Source of the DNA: Corynebacterium imitans | Lineage (GTDB): Bacteria; Actinomycetota; Actinomycetes; Mycobacteriales; Mycobacteriaceae | Direction of reading: 5' to 3' | Assembly (NCBI RefSeq): GCF_000739455.1 | Contig: NZ_CP009211.1 | Span: 620,001-684,000 of the forward strand | Length of the DNA: 64,000 nucleotides | Shown: one piece after another, positions 23,528-31,118 of the stretch | How the letters are laid out: every line of letters starts with the position of its first letter | Numbering within the stretch: the first letter of the stretch is position 1 | Position numbers and translations under genes: made by a program | Notes under the pieces: generated by a model | Database searches by the model: none | Seen by the model: only the letters and a program-made list of their open reading frames with translations | Told to the model about the DNA's origin: nothing

Positions 23528-26494
23528 TTGGCTACCCGCGTCAACCAGCCTCAACCCAACGCGAAAAAGTCGAACAAGACGATGTTGACGGCGATTATCG
23601 TCCTCGGCGTCATCTTCACGCTCGTGCCCATGCTGATCGGTCTGTACACCGATTTTCTGTGGTTCGGCGAGCTCGACTTCCGCGGGGTGTTCAACCGGGT
23701 GATCATCGCCCGGGTCGTACTATTTATCGTTTTCGCACTCCTCGGCGGGGGAATCGCTTACCTCGCGGCATGGCTGGCGTGGCGCGGTAGACCAGATGAG
23801 ATGCCGGAGGCGGACCTGTTTTCGCCCAGCGCACAGTACCGCGCTTCCATCCAGCAGGGTATCCGCTCCCTGCTGGTAGCGGTGCCGCTGGTCGTCGCGG
23901 TCTTCTCCGGTCTTGCAGGCCAACGGATGTGGCGTACCTTCCTGCTGTGGTTCAACGGCTCTGACTTCGGGGTCTCGGACCCACAGTACGGTAGGGACCT
24001 CGGCTTCTACGCCTTTGCGTTGCCGGGCCTGTCCGTGGTGGTCAGCACGCTCAGCATGCTGCTCATCGTTGCATTTTTGATCGCGCTGGTAGCGCACTAC
24101 CTGCTTGGCGGCATCCGCATTGGTAACAGGGCCGTCGGGCAGACTGGCTACGTCTCCAAGGCGGCTCGCGTGCAGCTCGCGGTGACCGCCGGTGTGTGGA
24201 TGCTTATCAAGGCGGTCGGGTACTGGCTGGATCGCTACTTCCTGCTCTACGGGGAAAACGACATCTTTACCGGTGCGTCGTACACCTCCATCAACGCGAT
24301 GCTGCCGGCCAAGATTATCCTCACCGTCATCGCGCTGATCGTTGCCGCCGCGTTCTTCGCCTCCGTGGTGTACAAGGACTTCCGCATCCCGGTGCTGGCC
24401 ACCGTGCTGATGCTGGTGTCCTCCCTGGTGATCGGTAACGTGTGGCCGGCGCTTTTGGAGCAGTTCTCGGTCAAGCCGAACCGCCAGGCCAAGGAACGCG
24501 AGTACATCGGCCGCAACATCGAGTCCACCCGCTTCGCGTATGGGTTGACTGAAGACACGGTCACCTACGAGGAAAACTGGGGTGCGGACACGGTCTCGAA
24601 TAACGAGGTCGCAGACGACTGGGCCACCATCAGCAACATCCGCCTGCTGGATCCGGAGATCCTGTCGCCCACCTTCACGCAGAACCAGCAGCTGCGAAAC
24701 TTCTACGGATTCCCGGATCAGCTGGCCATGGACCGTTACGAGGTCGACGGCGAGATGCGCGACTTTGTCGTCGCCGCCCGTGAGATGGACCCGAAAGCCC
24801 TGCGTGAGAACCAGCTCGACTGGATTAACCGCCACACCGTCTACACCCACGGCAACGGTTTCGTCGCCGCCCAGGCCAACACGGTGGATGAGGCGGCGCA
24901 GGACGCCGGCTCCACCCGCGGTGGCTTGCCCATCTTCACGGTCTCTGATTTGCAGTCCAACGCAAAGGCCGCGGAGAAGAAGGATGCGGAAGAGCTGGGC
25001 ATCCGTGTGGACGAGCCGCGCATCTACTACGGTCCGGTGATCTCCTCTGCTAAGGACGGGCTGGACTACGCCATCGTGGGCGATAACGGCCAGGGCCCGG
25101 TCGAGTACGACACGGACAGCTCCACCTACACCTACACCGGCAAGGGCGGAGTCAACATTGGCAACTGGATCAACCGCGCAGCGTACGCGGTGAAGTACCA
25201 AGAGCTGAACATGATCCTGTCGGACCGAGTCGGCGCGGACTCCAAGCTGCTGTACGACCGTGACCCGCGCGAGCGCGTGGAGAAGGTCGCGCCGTGGCTG
25301 ACCACGGACTCCAAGACCTACCCGGCAGTCATTGATGGCCGCGTGAAGTGGATCGTGGATGGCTACACCACGCTGTCCCAGCTGCCGTACTCCACGCGTT
25401 CCTCCCTGCAGGACACCACACAGGATGCGCTCAACCCGGATGGCACCACCCAGCGGTTGGTGAATAACAACCTTGGGTATATCCGCAACTCGGTCAAGGC
25501 CACCGTTGACGCCTACGACGGCACGGTTGACCTCTACCAGTTCGACGAGGAAGACCCGGTGCTCGAGGCATGGATGGGTGTGTTCCCGGACACGGTGCGT
25601 CCGCACAGCGAGATCAGCGATGACCTGCGCGAGCACCTGCGCTACCCGGAGGACCTGTTCAAGGTCCAGCGTGAGCTTTTGGCCCGCTACCACGTGGACG
25701 ACCCGGGCGTGTTCTTCAACAACGACGCCTTCTGGTCCGTGCCGAACGACCCGACCGCAGCAGAGGGCCGCAAGGAGCTCAACCAGCCGCCGTACTACGT
25801 GGTGGCCGCTGACCCGGAGACCAACGAGTCCTCCTTCCAGCTGATCACCCCGTACCGCGGCCTGAACCGCGAGTTCCTGTCCGCACACATGTCGGTGTCC
25901 TCGGACCCGGAGAACTACGGCAAGATCACGGTCCGCGTCCTGCCGACGAATACGCAGACGCAGGGCCCGAAGCAGGCGCAGGACGCGCTGATGTCCTCCG
26001 ACCAGGTTGCGCGCGACCGCACGCTGTGGGAGGGCTCGAACGACCTGAAGAACGGCAACCTGCTCACCCTGCCGGTGGGCGGCGGCGAGATCCTCTACGT
26101 CGAGCCGATCTACTCGCAGCGCAAGGACCAGGCCTCGGCCTTCCCGAAGCTGCTGCGCGTGCTGGTGTTCTACCGCGGCCAGGTCGGCTACGCGCCGACG
26201 ATCTCCCAGGCGCTCAAGCAAGTGGGCATCGACTCCAAGGCGGCGCAGGACATCGAGCTTGTCGACGAGGGCGCGTCCGACAATAAGGACGCCGACACCC
26301 CGGCTGAGAAGTCGCAGGAGGCAGAGGCCGAGGAGAAGACCCAGCCGGCCCCGGGCAACAAGGACGAGGCCATGCAGGGCATCAACGACGCGCTGCGGAA
26401 CCTTGAGGGCGCTCGCGACGGCTCCTTCGAGGAGTACGGCCGCGCACTCGACCAGCTCGACCGCGCGGTGGAGGCGTATCAGAACGCCGAGTAG
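23528..26494 (+). CDS. UPF0182 family large membrane protein
   Basis: This 988-residue protein has seven to eight transmembrane segments in the first third (from about residue 20 to 310, including VLGVIFTLVPMLIGLYTDFLWF and ILTVIALIVAAAFFASVVY). A large extracytoplasmic domain of about 600 residues follows, then an acidic Glu/Ala-rich tail. It matches Rv3193c-type UPF0182 proteins, conserved in actinobacteria and cyanobacteria with no known function. The start is TTG at 23528, chosen because AAGGAG lies 5 bases before it and the protein starts ATRVNQPQPNAKKS. A good terminator lies 29 bases after the stop, so it is probably monocistronic. Confidence 0.9.
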   Translation: MATRVNQPQPNAKKSNKTMLTAIIVLGVIFTLVPMLIGLYTDFLWFGELDFRGVFNRVIIARVVLFIVFALLGGGIAYLAAWLAWRGRPDEMPEADLFSPSAQYRASIQQGIRSLLVAVPLVVAVFSGLAGQRMWRTFLLWFNGSDFGVSDPQYGRDLGFYAFALPGLSVVVSTLSMLLIVAFLIALVAHYLLGGIRIGNRAVGQTGYVSKAARVQLAVTAGVWMLIKAVGYWLDRYFLLYGENDIFTGASYTSINAMLPAKIILTVIALIVAAAFFASVVYKDFRIPVLATVLMLVSSLVIGNVWPALLEQFSVKPNRQAKEREYIGRNIESTRFAYGLTEDTVTYEENWGADTVSNNEVADDWATISNIRLLDPEILSPTFTQNQQLRNFYGFPDQLAMDRYEVDGEMRDFVVAAREMDPKALRENQLDWINRHTVYTHGNGFVAAQANTVDEAAQDAGSTRGGLPIFTVSDLQSNAKAAEKKDAEELGIRVDEPRIYYGPVISSAKDGLDYAIVGDNGQGPVEYDTDSSTYTYTGKGGVNIGNWINRAAYAVKYQELNMILSDRVGADSKLLYDRDPRERVEKVAPWLTTDSKTYPAVIDGRVKWIVDGYTTLSQLPYSTRSSLQDTTQDALNPDGTTQRLVNNNLGYIRNSVKATVDAYDGTVDLYQFDEEDPVLEAWMGVFPDTVRPHSEISDDLREHLRYPEDLFKVQRELLARYHVDDPGVFFNNDAFWSVPNDPTAAEGRKELNQPPYYVVAADPETNESSFQLITPYRGLNREFLSAHMSVSSDPENYGKITVRVLPTNTQTQGPKQAQDALMSSDQVARDRTLWEGSNDLKNGNLLTLPVGGGEILYVEPIYSQRKDQASAFPKLLRVLVFYRGQVGYAPTISQALKQVGIDSKAAQDIELVDEGASDNKDADTPAEKSQEAEAEEKTQPAPGNKDEAMQGINDALRNLEGARDGSFEEYGRALDQLDRAVEAYQNAE

Positions 26495-26522
26495 CGTTTA
26501 GTGGGCTAGCCGGAACGCAGGA

Positions 26523-26557
26523 AGCGCCGGGGACGGAAAACGTCCCCGGCGCTTTGT
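26523..26557 (+). terminator. Rho-independent terminator of the UPF0182 gene
   Basis: A perfect 13-bp stem (AGCGCCGGGGACG, 26523-26535, with 26541-26553) has loop GAAAA and is followed by TTGTTAT. Confidence 0.88.
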
Positions 26558-26566
26558 TATGCCTGG

Positions 26567-27043
26567 CTAGACCTGCGGGTTGTGCACCAGGATCCGGTCA
26601 ACCTGGTCCCATAGGCCCGCGAACACGGGACGGCTGAAATCGCCAGGCAGCAACTGGTCGGTCTCGGTGAGCGCGAGCGGGTCGTCTTCCGCCCCGGCCA
26701 TCCGTGCCTCTGTCACATCCAGCAAGCGGGCTAGCCGGGCAAGGTTGAGCTGGTACGCGCCGTCGAGCGCGGGCTCCGTGACCGCCTCGATCCAGCCCAC
26801 CTCTTCAAACAGCGGGATGTGGGTGATGAGGATGTTGTGCCGGACCCACCCGCCCTTCCCGTTGCTCTGGCCGAAGTGGGTGATGAGTCCGGTTCGGCCG
26901 GGACGGACGGTGCCGTCGACGTCGAGAAGCGGGCCGTCGTGGTCGTCGGCCAATTGTGACATCGTGCCCAGGATCCGGTGTTCCCGCCGGGTGAGCGAGG
27001 GGATCTCCACGCTGTGCACTGCGGCTCGCAGTAATTCTGCCAA
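26567..27043 (-). CDS. Conserved hypothetical protein, 158 aa
   Basis: No domain is recognised. The protein (LAELLRAAVHSVEIPSLTRR at the start) has a helix-rich N-terminal part and a stretch HFGQSNGKGGWVRHNILITH in the middle. The TTG at 27043 is chosen because AAGGAGG stands 5 bases before it; a longer frame from 27106 lacks a ribosome-binding site. The layout (short helices, then GKGGWVRHNI) is faintly reminiscent of a winged-helix fold, which is a guess. It is transcribed towards the UPF0182 gene and lies 115 bases downstream of the MFS carrier gene, possibly in the same unit. Confidence 0.55.
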   Translation of the reverse strand: MAELLRAAVHSVEIPSLTRREHRILGTMSQLADDHDGPLLDVDGTVRPGRTGLITHFGQSNGKGGWVRHNILITHIPLFEEVGWIEAVTEPALDGAYQLNLARLARLLDVTEARMAGAEDDPLALTETDQLLPGDFSRPVFAGLWDQVDRILVHNPQV

Positions 27044-27158
27044 GGGCGCCTCCTTGAAGTTAAGCGGTGAGCAAGGATGTGCAATTCTAGCGCCCGCCCC
27101 GGACATGAGACTGCGAGTTCTCGAAAGAGTGGGCGATGTTTTGGTGTGCGCTCGCTAG

Positions 27159-28499
27159 TCAGGCGTTCTGTTCGGAAGCCTCGATGTCGGATGCGGCAGC
27201 GTTGCTCGCCTGCTTCGGGCTGTACGTCAGGATGGTGCACAGTGCACCGAAGAGGGCGACGATGCCGAAGCCGTAGAAGCCCCACGGCATGACCAGCTCG
27301 TGGCTGATCAGGATGCCGCCGAACAGCGGGCCGGCGATCGCGCCGAGGCGGCCGATGGAGGCCATCGATCCCATGGCGGTGGCGCGCAGGCGCACCGGGA
27401 ATGTGGTGGCGCAGAGCGCGTAGATGATCACTTGAGCGTTCATGGCGAAGAAACCTGCGATAGCCACGATCACGAAGATCAGGCCTGGGACGTTGAAGCG
27501 CATGAGTGACAGGAAGATTGCGGAGAAGCTGAACCAGATAATCGCGATCATTCGCGGGTTGAAGCGATCCGCAAGGTAGCTGGAGGTAAACAGGCCGAAC
27601 CCGGTACCGATATTCAGGACGACCAGGAAGAAGGCGGAGGAGCCGAGGTTGAAGCCGGCTTCGCGCATCATCATTGGCAGCCAGGTGTTCAGCGCGTAGA
27701 TGATGAGCAGGCCGGAGAACGCCGCGCCGTAGACAGCGAGGGTGTTGCGAATCCAGCGCGGGTGGAACAGGTCCACCATTGGTGCCTTATGCACCTTTAC
27801 TAGTGGTTCGTGCACGTCGACCCAGGCCAACCCGTACTTGTCCACAATATGCTGCGCTTCGGTGAAGCGGCCTTTTGCGCGCAGGAGGTCTGGAGACTCC
27901 GGCAGCCACTTCCACATCAAGAACACGAGAATCATCCCTGGTATGCCGCCGATATAAAACAGTGCACGCCAACCGAAGGAGGAGAGCATGAACACGCCGA
28001 GCAACGCCACGGTCAGCGCGCCGAGGGTGTAGCCGAAGAAGACGAGCCCGTTGGCCAGGCTGCGGCGGGACGGGGTCGCAAACTCGGTTGCCAGCACGAT
28101 CGCGGTCGGGATACCGGCACCAAGACCAATTCCAGCGATGACCTTCAGTAGTCCGAAGATAAACAGGGTGGGCGACATGCCACCAAAGAAGGTGCAGAGG
28201 GAAAAGATCAGGGTGGAGACCATGAGGGTGCCCTTGCGGCCCATGCTGTCAGCACCGGGCCCGACGAGCATGGCACCGACCATCATGCCGACCATGCCGA
28301 GCGTGGCGATCATGGTGATCTGCTCTGTAGATGCCATAAAGCTTGGATCCGTTTTGAGCACGGGGATGGCTACGCCCATGATGGCAAGGTCATAGCCTTC
28401 GAGATAGACGGCGAGCATGCAAAGCCACAGCACGATGCGGGCTTTAGGGGTGAAGATGGGACCCTTCGGGGTCACGGGAGCGGAGACAGTAGTCGCCAT
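27159..28499 (-). CDS. MFS transporter, aromatic acid:H+ symporter (AAHS) type
   Basis: This 446-residue protein has 12 predicted transmembrane segments. Two markers of the AAHS family (PcaK/BenK/GenK) are present: an N-terminal LEGYDLAIMGVAIP with the charged Asp in TM1, and the loop motif GADSMGRKGTLM between TM2 and TM3. The WLPESPDLLRAKGR segment in the central loop also fits. Probable substrates are benzoate-, protocatechuate- or gentisate-like acids, taken up with protons. No aromatic catabolic genes lie next to it, so the substrate is open. GAGGAGG precedes the ATG by 4 bases. A direct repeat upstream (28548-28577) may be a regulator site. Confidence 0.85.
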   Translation of the reverse strand: MATTVSAPVTPKGPIFTPKARIVLWLCMLAVYLEGYDLAIMGVAIPVLKTDPSFMASTEQITMIATLGMVGMMVGAMLVGPGADSMGRKGTLMVSTLIFSLCTFFGGMSPTLFIFGLLKVIAGIGLGAGIPTAIVLATEFATPSRRSLANGLVFFGYTLGALTVALLGVFMLSSFGWRALFYIGGIPGMILVFLMWKWLPESPDLLRAKGRFTEAQHIVDKYGLAWVDVHEPLVKVHKAPMVDLFHPRWIRNTLAVYGAAFSGLLIIYALNTWLPMMMREAGFNLGSSAFFLVVLNIGTGFGLFTSSYLADRFNPRMIAIIWFSFSAIFLSLMRFNVPGLIFVIVAIAGFFAMNAQVIIYALCATTFPVRLRATAMGSMASIGRLGAIAGPLFGGILISHELVMPWGFYGFGIVALFGALCTILTYSPKQASNAAASDIEASEQNA

Positions 28500-28547
28500 G
28501 ACACCTCCTCGGTGTGATGCGGGACAGGGGGGAGCCTAGAGATGAGT

Positions 28548-28577
28548 TGCGGATCACAATTGCTGAACTGCGAATCA
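28548..28577 (-). promoter_or_regulatory. Direct repeat upstream of the AAHS transporter, possible operator
   Basis: TGCGGATCA (28548-28556) and TGCGAATCA (28569-28577) are spaced 21 bp apart, two helical turns, in the 5' region of the transporter gene. Regulators of aromatic transport operons often bind such repeats; no regulator gene is adjacent. Confidence 0.35.
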
Positions 28578-28684
28578 GTATTACATAACGCTCGTTAAAT
28601 GGGAAGTAGTTTGGGGCAGGAACTTTTTTGCAGAGGGTGTTGGGGTGCTTTGTTGTGCCCGCTTTTTGCGCTTTAGCTGGCGAT

Positions 28685-28713
28685 TTGGTCTTTGGTGGGG
28701 CGGTCAGTATAGT
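28685..28713 (+). promoter_or_regulatory. Sigma-A-type promoter of tRNA-fMet
   Basis: TTGGTC (28685-28690) and TATAGT (28708-28713) are separated by 17 bases and lie 50 bases before the mature tRNA start, leaving a normal-length 5' leader for RNase P. Confidence 0.6.
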
Positions 28714-28762
28714 TACTTCACGTTGCCGATACGGCAGCAGGTGAAAAGAAAATATCACCCGA

Positions 28763-28836
28763 CGCGGGGTGGAGCAGCTCGGTAGCTCGCTGGGCTCATA
28801 ACCCAGAGGTCGTAGGTTCGAATCCTGCCCCCGCTA
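28763..28836 (+). tRNA. Initiator tRNA-fMet (CAU)
   Basis: The 74-base cloverleaf has acceptor arm CGCGGGG/CCCCGCU with an unpaired C1-U72 end, as in initiators. The anticodon stem ends in three G-C pairs (GGG/CCC) around the loop CUCAUAA, the hallmark of initiator tRNA. T arm is GUAGG-UUCGAAU-CCUGC and the discriminator is A; CCA is not encoded. A promoter lies upstream and a terminator directly downstream. Confidence 0.95.
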
Positions 28837-28844
28837 CTAAAATA

Positions 28845-28884
28845 AGACCCCTACCAGTGGAAACGCTGGTAGGGGTCTTTTCTT
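28845..28884 (+). terminator. Rho-independent terminator of tRNA-fMet
   Basis: The stem AGACCCCTACCAGTG pairs with CGCTGGTAGGGGTCT around a GAAA tetraloop and is followed by TTTCTTCT. It begins about 9 bases after the tRNA. Confidence 0.92.
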
Positions 28885-28979
28885 CTGCTTAAACCCGGAA
28901 CCCAATGGTGTGTTGGTTTTGCGCGATCTCGGTTTCAGCAATGTCCATCAAACGCACGAGACGGGGCTTGATGTGCATT

Positions 28980-28998
28980 ACAGGTTAGGCTAACCTAA
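28980..28998 (+). promoter_or_regulatory. DtxR-type iron box
   Basis: ACAGGTTAGGCTAACCTAA matches the 19-bp DtxR consensus (TTAGGTTAGGCTAACCTAA) at 17 positions, and its core is palindromic. It lies 38 bases before the first possible start codon of the ABC transporter locus. TATCTT at 29014-29019 is a candidate -10, which puts the -35 inside the box, as expected for iron-dependent repression. Confidence 0.85.
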
Positions 28999-29035
28999 CT
29001 CGAGAATGATTGCTATCTTCTGAGAGGGCAACACA

Positions 29036-29122
29036 GTGCCGCTTGTGACTGACGAACCCGAGCACCTAACCCGAAACCGCTGCGTGGACGCGGCCCACAC
29101 ACCCGGAGACAGAACCAGATGA
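29036..29122 (+). CDS. Possible 28-aa leader ORF upstream of the ABC locus
   Basis: A GTG-started frame encodes MPLVTDEPEHLTRNRCVDAA and ends DRTR. Its stop overlaps the ATG of the next gene (ATGA), and GAGAGGG lies about 8 bases before the GTG. The tight overlap argues for translational coupling, but the peptide is short and I recognise no family; it could also be a remnant of a longer gene. Confidence 0.3.
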   Translation: MPLVTDEPEHLTRNRCVDAAHTPGDRTR

Positions 29123-29343
29123 AGTCGATTGCCCAGATCGTCCAGCCGAGGTTCCTCAGCCGCTATGCGCGTGAACCGATGGATGCCGCCGCCGTCGAAG
29201 GGCTGCTCGCCGATAGCGGCATCGCTTACGCGCAGACGTTCGCCGAAGCCAACGGGTTGAAGCTGGGCGGAGCCTCACACGTCGGCATGGTGTACTTCCG
29301 CACTCTCACGAAGAAAAGCGCGATCGGGGAGGCGGGCAAGTGA
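29119..29343 (+). CDS. Small protein (74 aa) coupled to the siderophore ABC exporter-like genes
   Basis: The frame encodes MKSIAQIVQPRFLSRYAREP and ends KKSAIGEAGK. No transmembrane segment, signal peptide or known motif is evident. Its stop overlaps the GTG of the first ABC gene (GTGA), so the two are translationally coupled. Being first in a DtxR-box operon, it is predicted to be made under iron starvation. It could be a specialised accessory subunit or the eroded end of a siderophore-interacting protein, which normally accompanies IrtA-like transporters; I cannot decide from sequence. Confidence 0.55.
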   Translation: MKSIAQIVQPRFLSRYAREPMDAAAVEGLLADSGIAYAQTFAEANGLKLGGASHVGMVYFRTLTKKSAIGEAGK

Positions 29344-31118
29344 GCGCCGTGGACGGGACCGTAGGCCCGTGGTCGCTGCTCGCCCCGATTCGGACCCGGA
29401 TGCGTGCGGTGGTCGCGTTATCCGTCCTGTCGTCGGTGGCTACCGTCGCTTCGCTGGTCGGCATCATCGACATCGCAATGACGTACCCGGAGGCTCCGGA
29501 GCATCGGACGTGGTTGGCCGTGGCTGTCATCGTCGTCGCCGCAACGGTGCGCATGGCCGCGGACGGCGCCGCCGGCATGCTCTCGCACCGGGCGGATAAC
29601 GACCTGCAGCTCCACCTCCGGCGCCGGCTGGTCGCCCAAATCCGGAAGTTGCCGCTGGGCTGGCTGGACGCCCGGCGCTCGTCGGGAATCATCGAGTCGG
29701 TTGAGAAGGACGTCGCGGCTGTCCACCAGCTCATGGGCCACACCGTCGGTGAGACCGTGGTGGCGGTGCTGGTTCCCCTGCTTTCCCTCATCGCGCTCGT
29801 CGTGGTGGATTGGCGGATCGCGGTGGTGGCGGTCGTCCCGGTGCTGGTCACCTTCGCCCTGATGGGCGTGATGATTTCGCGCGGAGCCGCTCTTCAGCGC
29901 GACTACGAGCGAGCCTCCGAAGGAGTGACGGCCGCGGTCATCGAGTTGGTGCGCGGTATCCCGGTGATGAAGTCCTTCGGGCGCGCTAACCAGGGCGCGG
30001 GTCGTTACGATGCCGCGGCGTTGTCGTTCGTCCGCGCGTGGTCCGCCTGGTCCCGGCAGTCGAACATCTATCTCGGGCTCATCGACGTGGTGACGTCCCC
30101 GACCACAGTCCTTGCGGTGGTGTGTGGGGCCGGCCTCGCTCTGAGGGACGCCGCGGGCGGCATACCGGAGGGTTTCGTCGCCGGGCTGGTTCTCAGCCTT
30201 GGACTCTCCGCGGCGATCGTGCGGGTGGCCATGAACTCCGAACCCATCATCGCGGGGATCGCTGCCCTGAAGTCCATCGCGGAGGTGCTGAGCACGCCGC
30301 CGATCGCCGAGCCCGCCGATCCGGTGCCCGCGCGCAGAGGCGCGCTCGAGGTCCGGAACCTGGTCTTCTCCTACGGCGATGGGCCGCGGGTCCTCGACGG
30401 GATGTCCGCGACGTTCGAACCAGGGACCCTCACTGCGCTGGTGGGGTCCTCCGGTTCCGGAAAGTCCACCGTCGCCCGGCTGTTGGCGCGTTTCCACGAC
30501 CCCGTTGAAGGCTCGGTGCTGCTGGGCGGCGTCGATCTTCGCGACATCGCCGTGCGCGACGTGCACCGCTCGGTGTCGGTGGTGTTCCAAGATCCGCAGT
30601 TATTCACGCTGCCGTTGCGGGAGAACATCCGGCTGGCCAGGAGAGACGCCACCGACGACGAAATCATGGCGGCCGCGAAGCTCGCGAACCTCGATGCGGT
30701 CATCGCGGCGCTGCCGAAGCGCCTGGATTCGGTGGTCAACGTCGACGTGACCTTTTCCGGTGGTGAGGCGCAGCGCGTAGCCATCGCGAGGTCGATCGTC
30801 ACGGACGCGCCGGTGCTCATCTTCGACGAGGCAACCGCTTACGCGGATCCGGCTTCCGAGGCCCTCATCCAGTCCGCAATCGAGCGTTTGGCCCGTTCGC
30901 GGACGGTGATTGTGATCGCGCACAGGTTGAGCACGATCCGCAACGCCGACCGCATCCTCGTTCTCGATGGGGGAGCGGTCGCGGAGGCGGGTACTCACGA
31001 CGAGTTGCTTGCGCGCGGTGGCCGCTACCGGGATTTGTGGCGCGCGTTCACGCTCGACGACGAACCATCCGCCCCGCGGGGTACTGAATCAGACGATGAA
31101 AAGGCGGGGAACCGATGA
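29340..31118 (+). CDS. ABC half-transporter, IrtA-like, iron-siderophore uptake
   Basis: This 592-residue protein is an exporter-fold half-transporter: six transmembrane helices in residues 1-310, then an ATPase domain with Walker A VGSSGSGKST (about 370), Q-loop VFQDP, signature TFSGGEAQRVAIARS, Walker B VLIFDEATAYADP and the H-loop AHRLST. Exporter-type heterodimers acting as iron-siderophore importers are known as IrtAB (mycobacteria) and YbtPQ (Yersinia). The FAD-binding siderophore-interacting domain fused to mycobacterial IrtA is absent here. The upstream DtxR box supports an iron role. It overlaps the next ABC gene by 4 bases (ATGA). Confidence 0.82.
   Translation: MSAVDGTVGPWSLLAPIRTRMRAVVALSVLSSVATVASLVGIIDIAMTYPEAPEHRTWLAVAVIVVAATVRMAADGAAGMLSHRADNDLQLHLRRRLVAQIRKLPLGWLDARRSSGIIESVEKDVAAVHQLMGHTVGETVVAVLVPLLSLIALVVVDWRIAVVAVVPVLVTFALMGVMISRGAALQRDYERASEGVTAAVIELVRGIPVMKSFGRANQGAGRYDAAALSFVRAWSAWSRQSNIYLGLIDVVTSPTTVLAVVCGAGLALRDAAGGIPEGFVAGLVLSLGLSAAIVRVAMNSEPIIAGIAALKSIAEVLSTPPIAEPADPVPARRGALEVRNLVFSYGDGPRVLDGMSATFEPGTLTALVGSSGSGKSTVARLLARFHDPVEGSVLLGGVDLRDIAVRDVHRSVSVVFQDPQLFTLPLRENIRLARRDATDDEIMAAAKLANLDAVIAALPKRLDSVVNVDVTFSGGEAQRVAIARSIVTDAPVLIFDEATAYADPASEALIQSAIERLARSRTVIVIAHRLSTIRNADRILVLDGGAVAEAGTHDELLARGGRYRDLWRAFTLDDEPSAPRGTESDDEKAGNR

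Noticed and set aside
23720..26221. 833-aa open frame on the minus strand
   Set aside because: It lies entirely inside the UPF0182 gene on the opposite strand. The translation is rich in His, Val, Arg and Gln with no domain, typical of the antisense frame of a high-GC gene.
28444..28758. 104-aa minus-strand frame covering the AAHS upstream region
   Set aside because: It overlaps the transporter start, the tRNA promoter and part of the tRNA leader; its composition is not protein-like and it has no ribosome-binding site.
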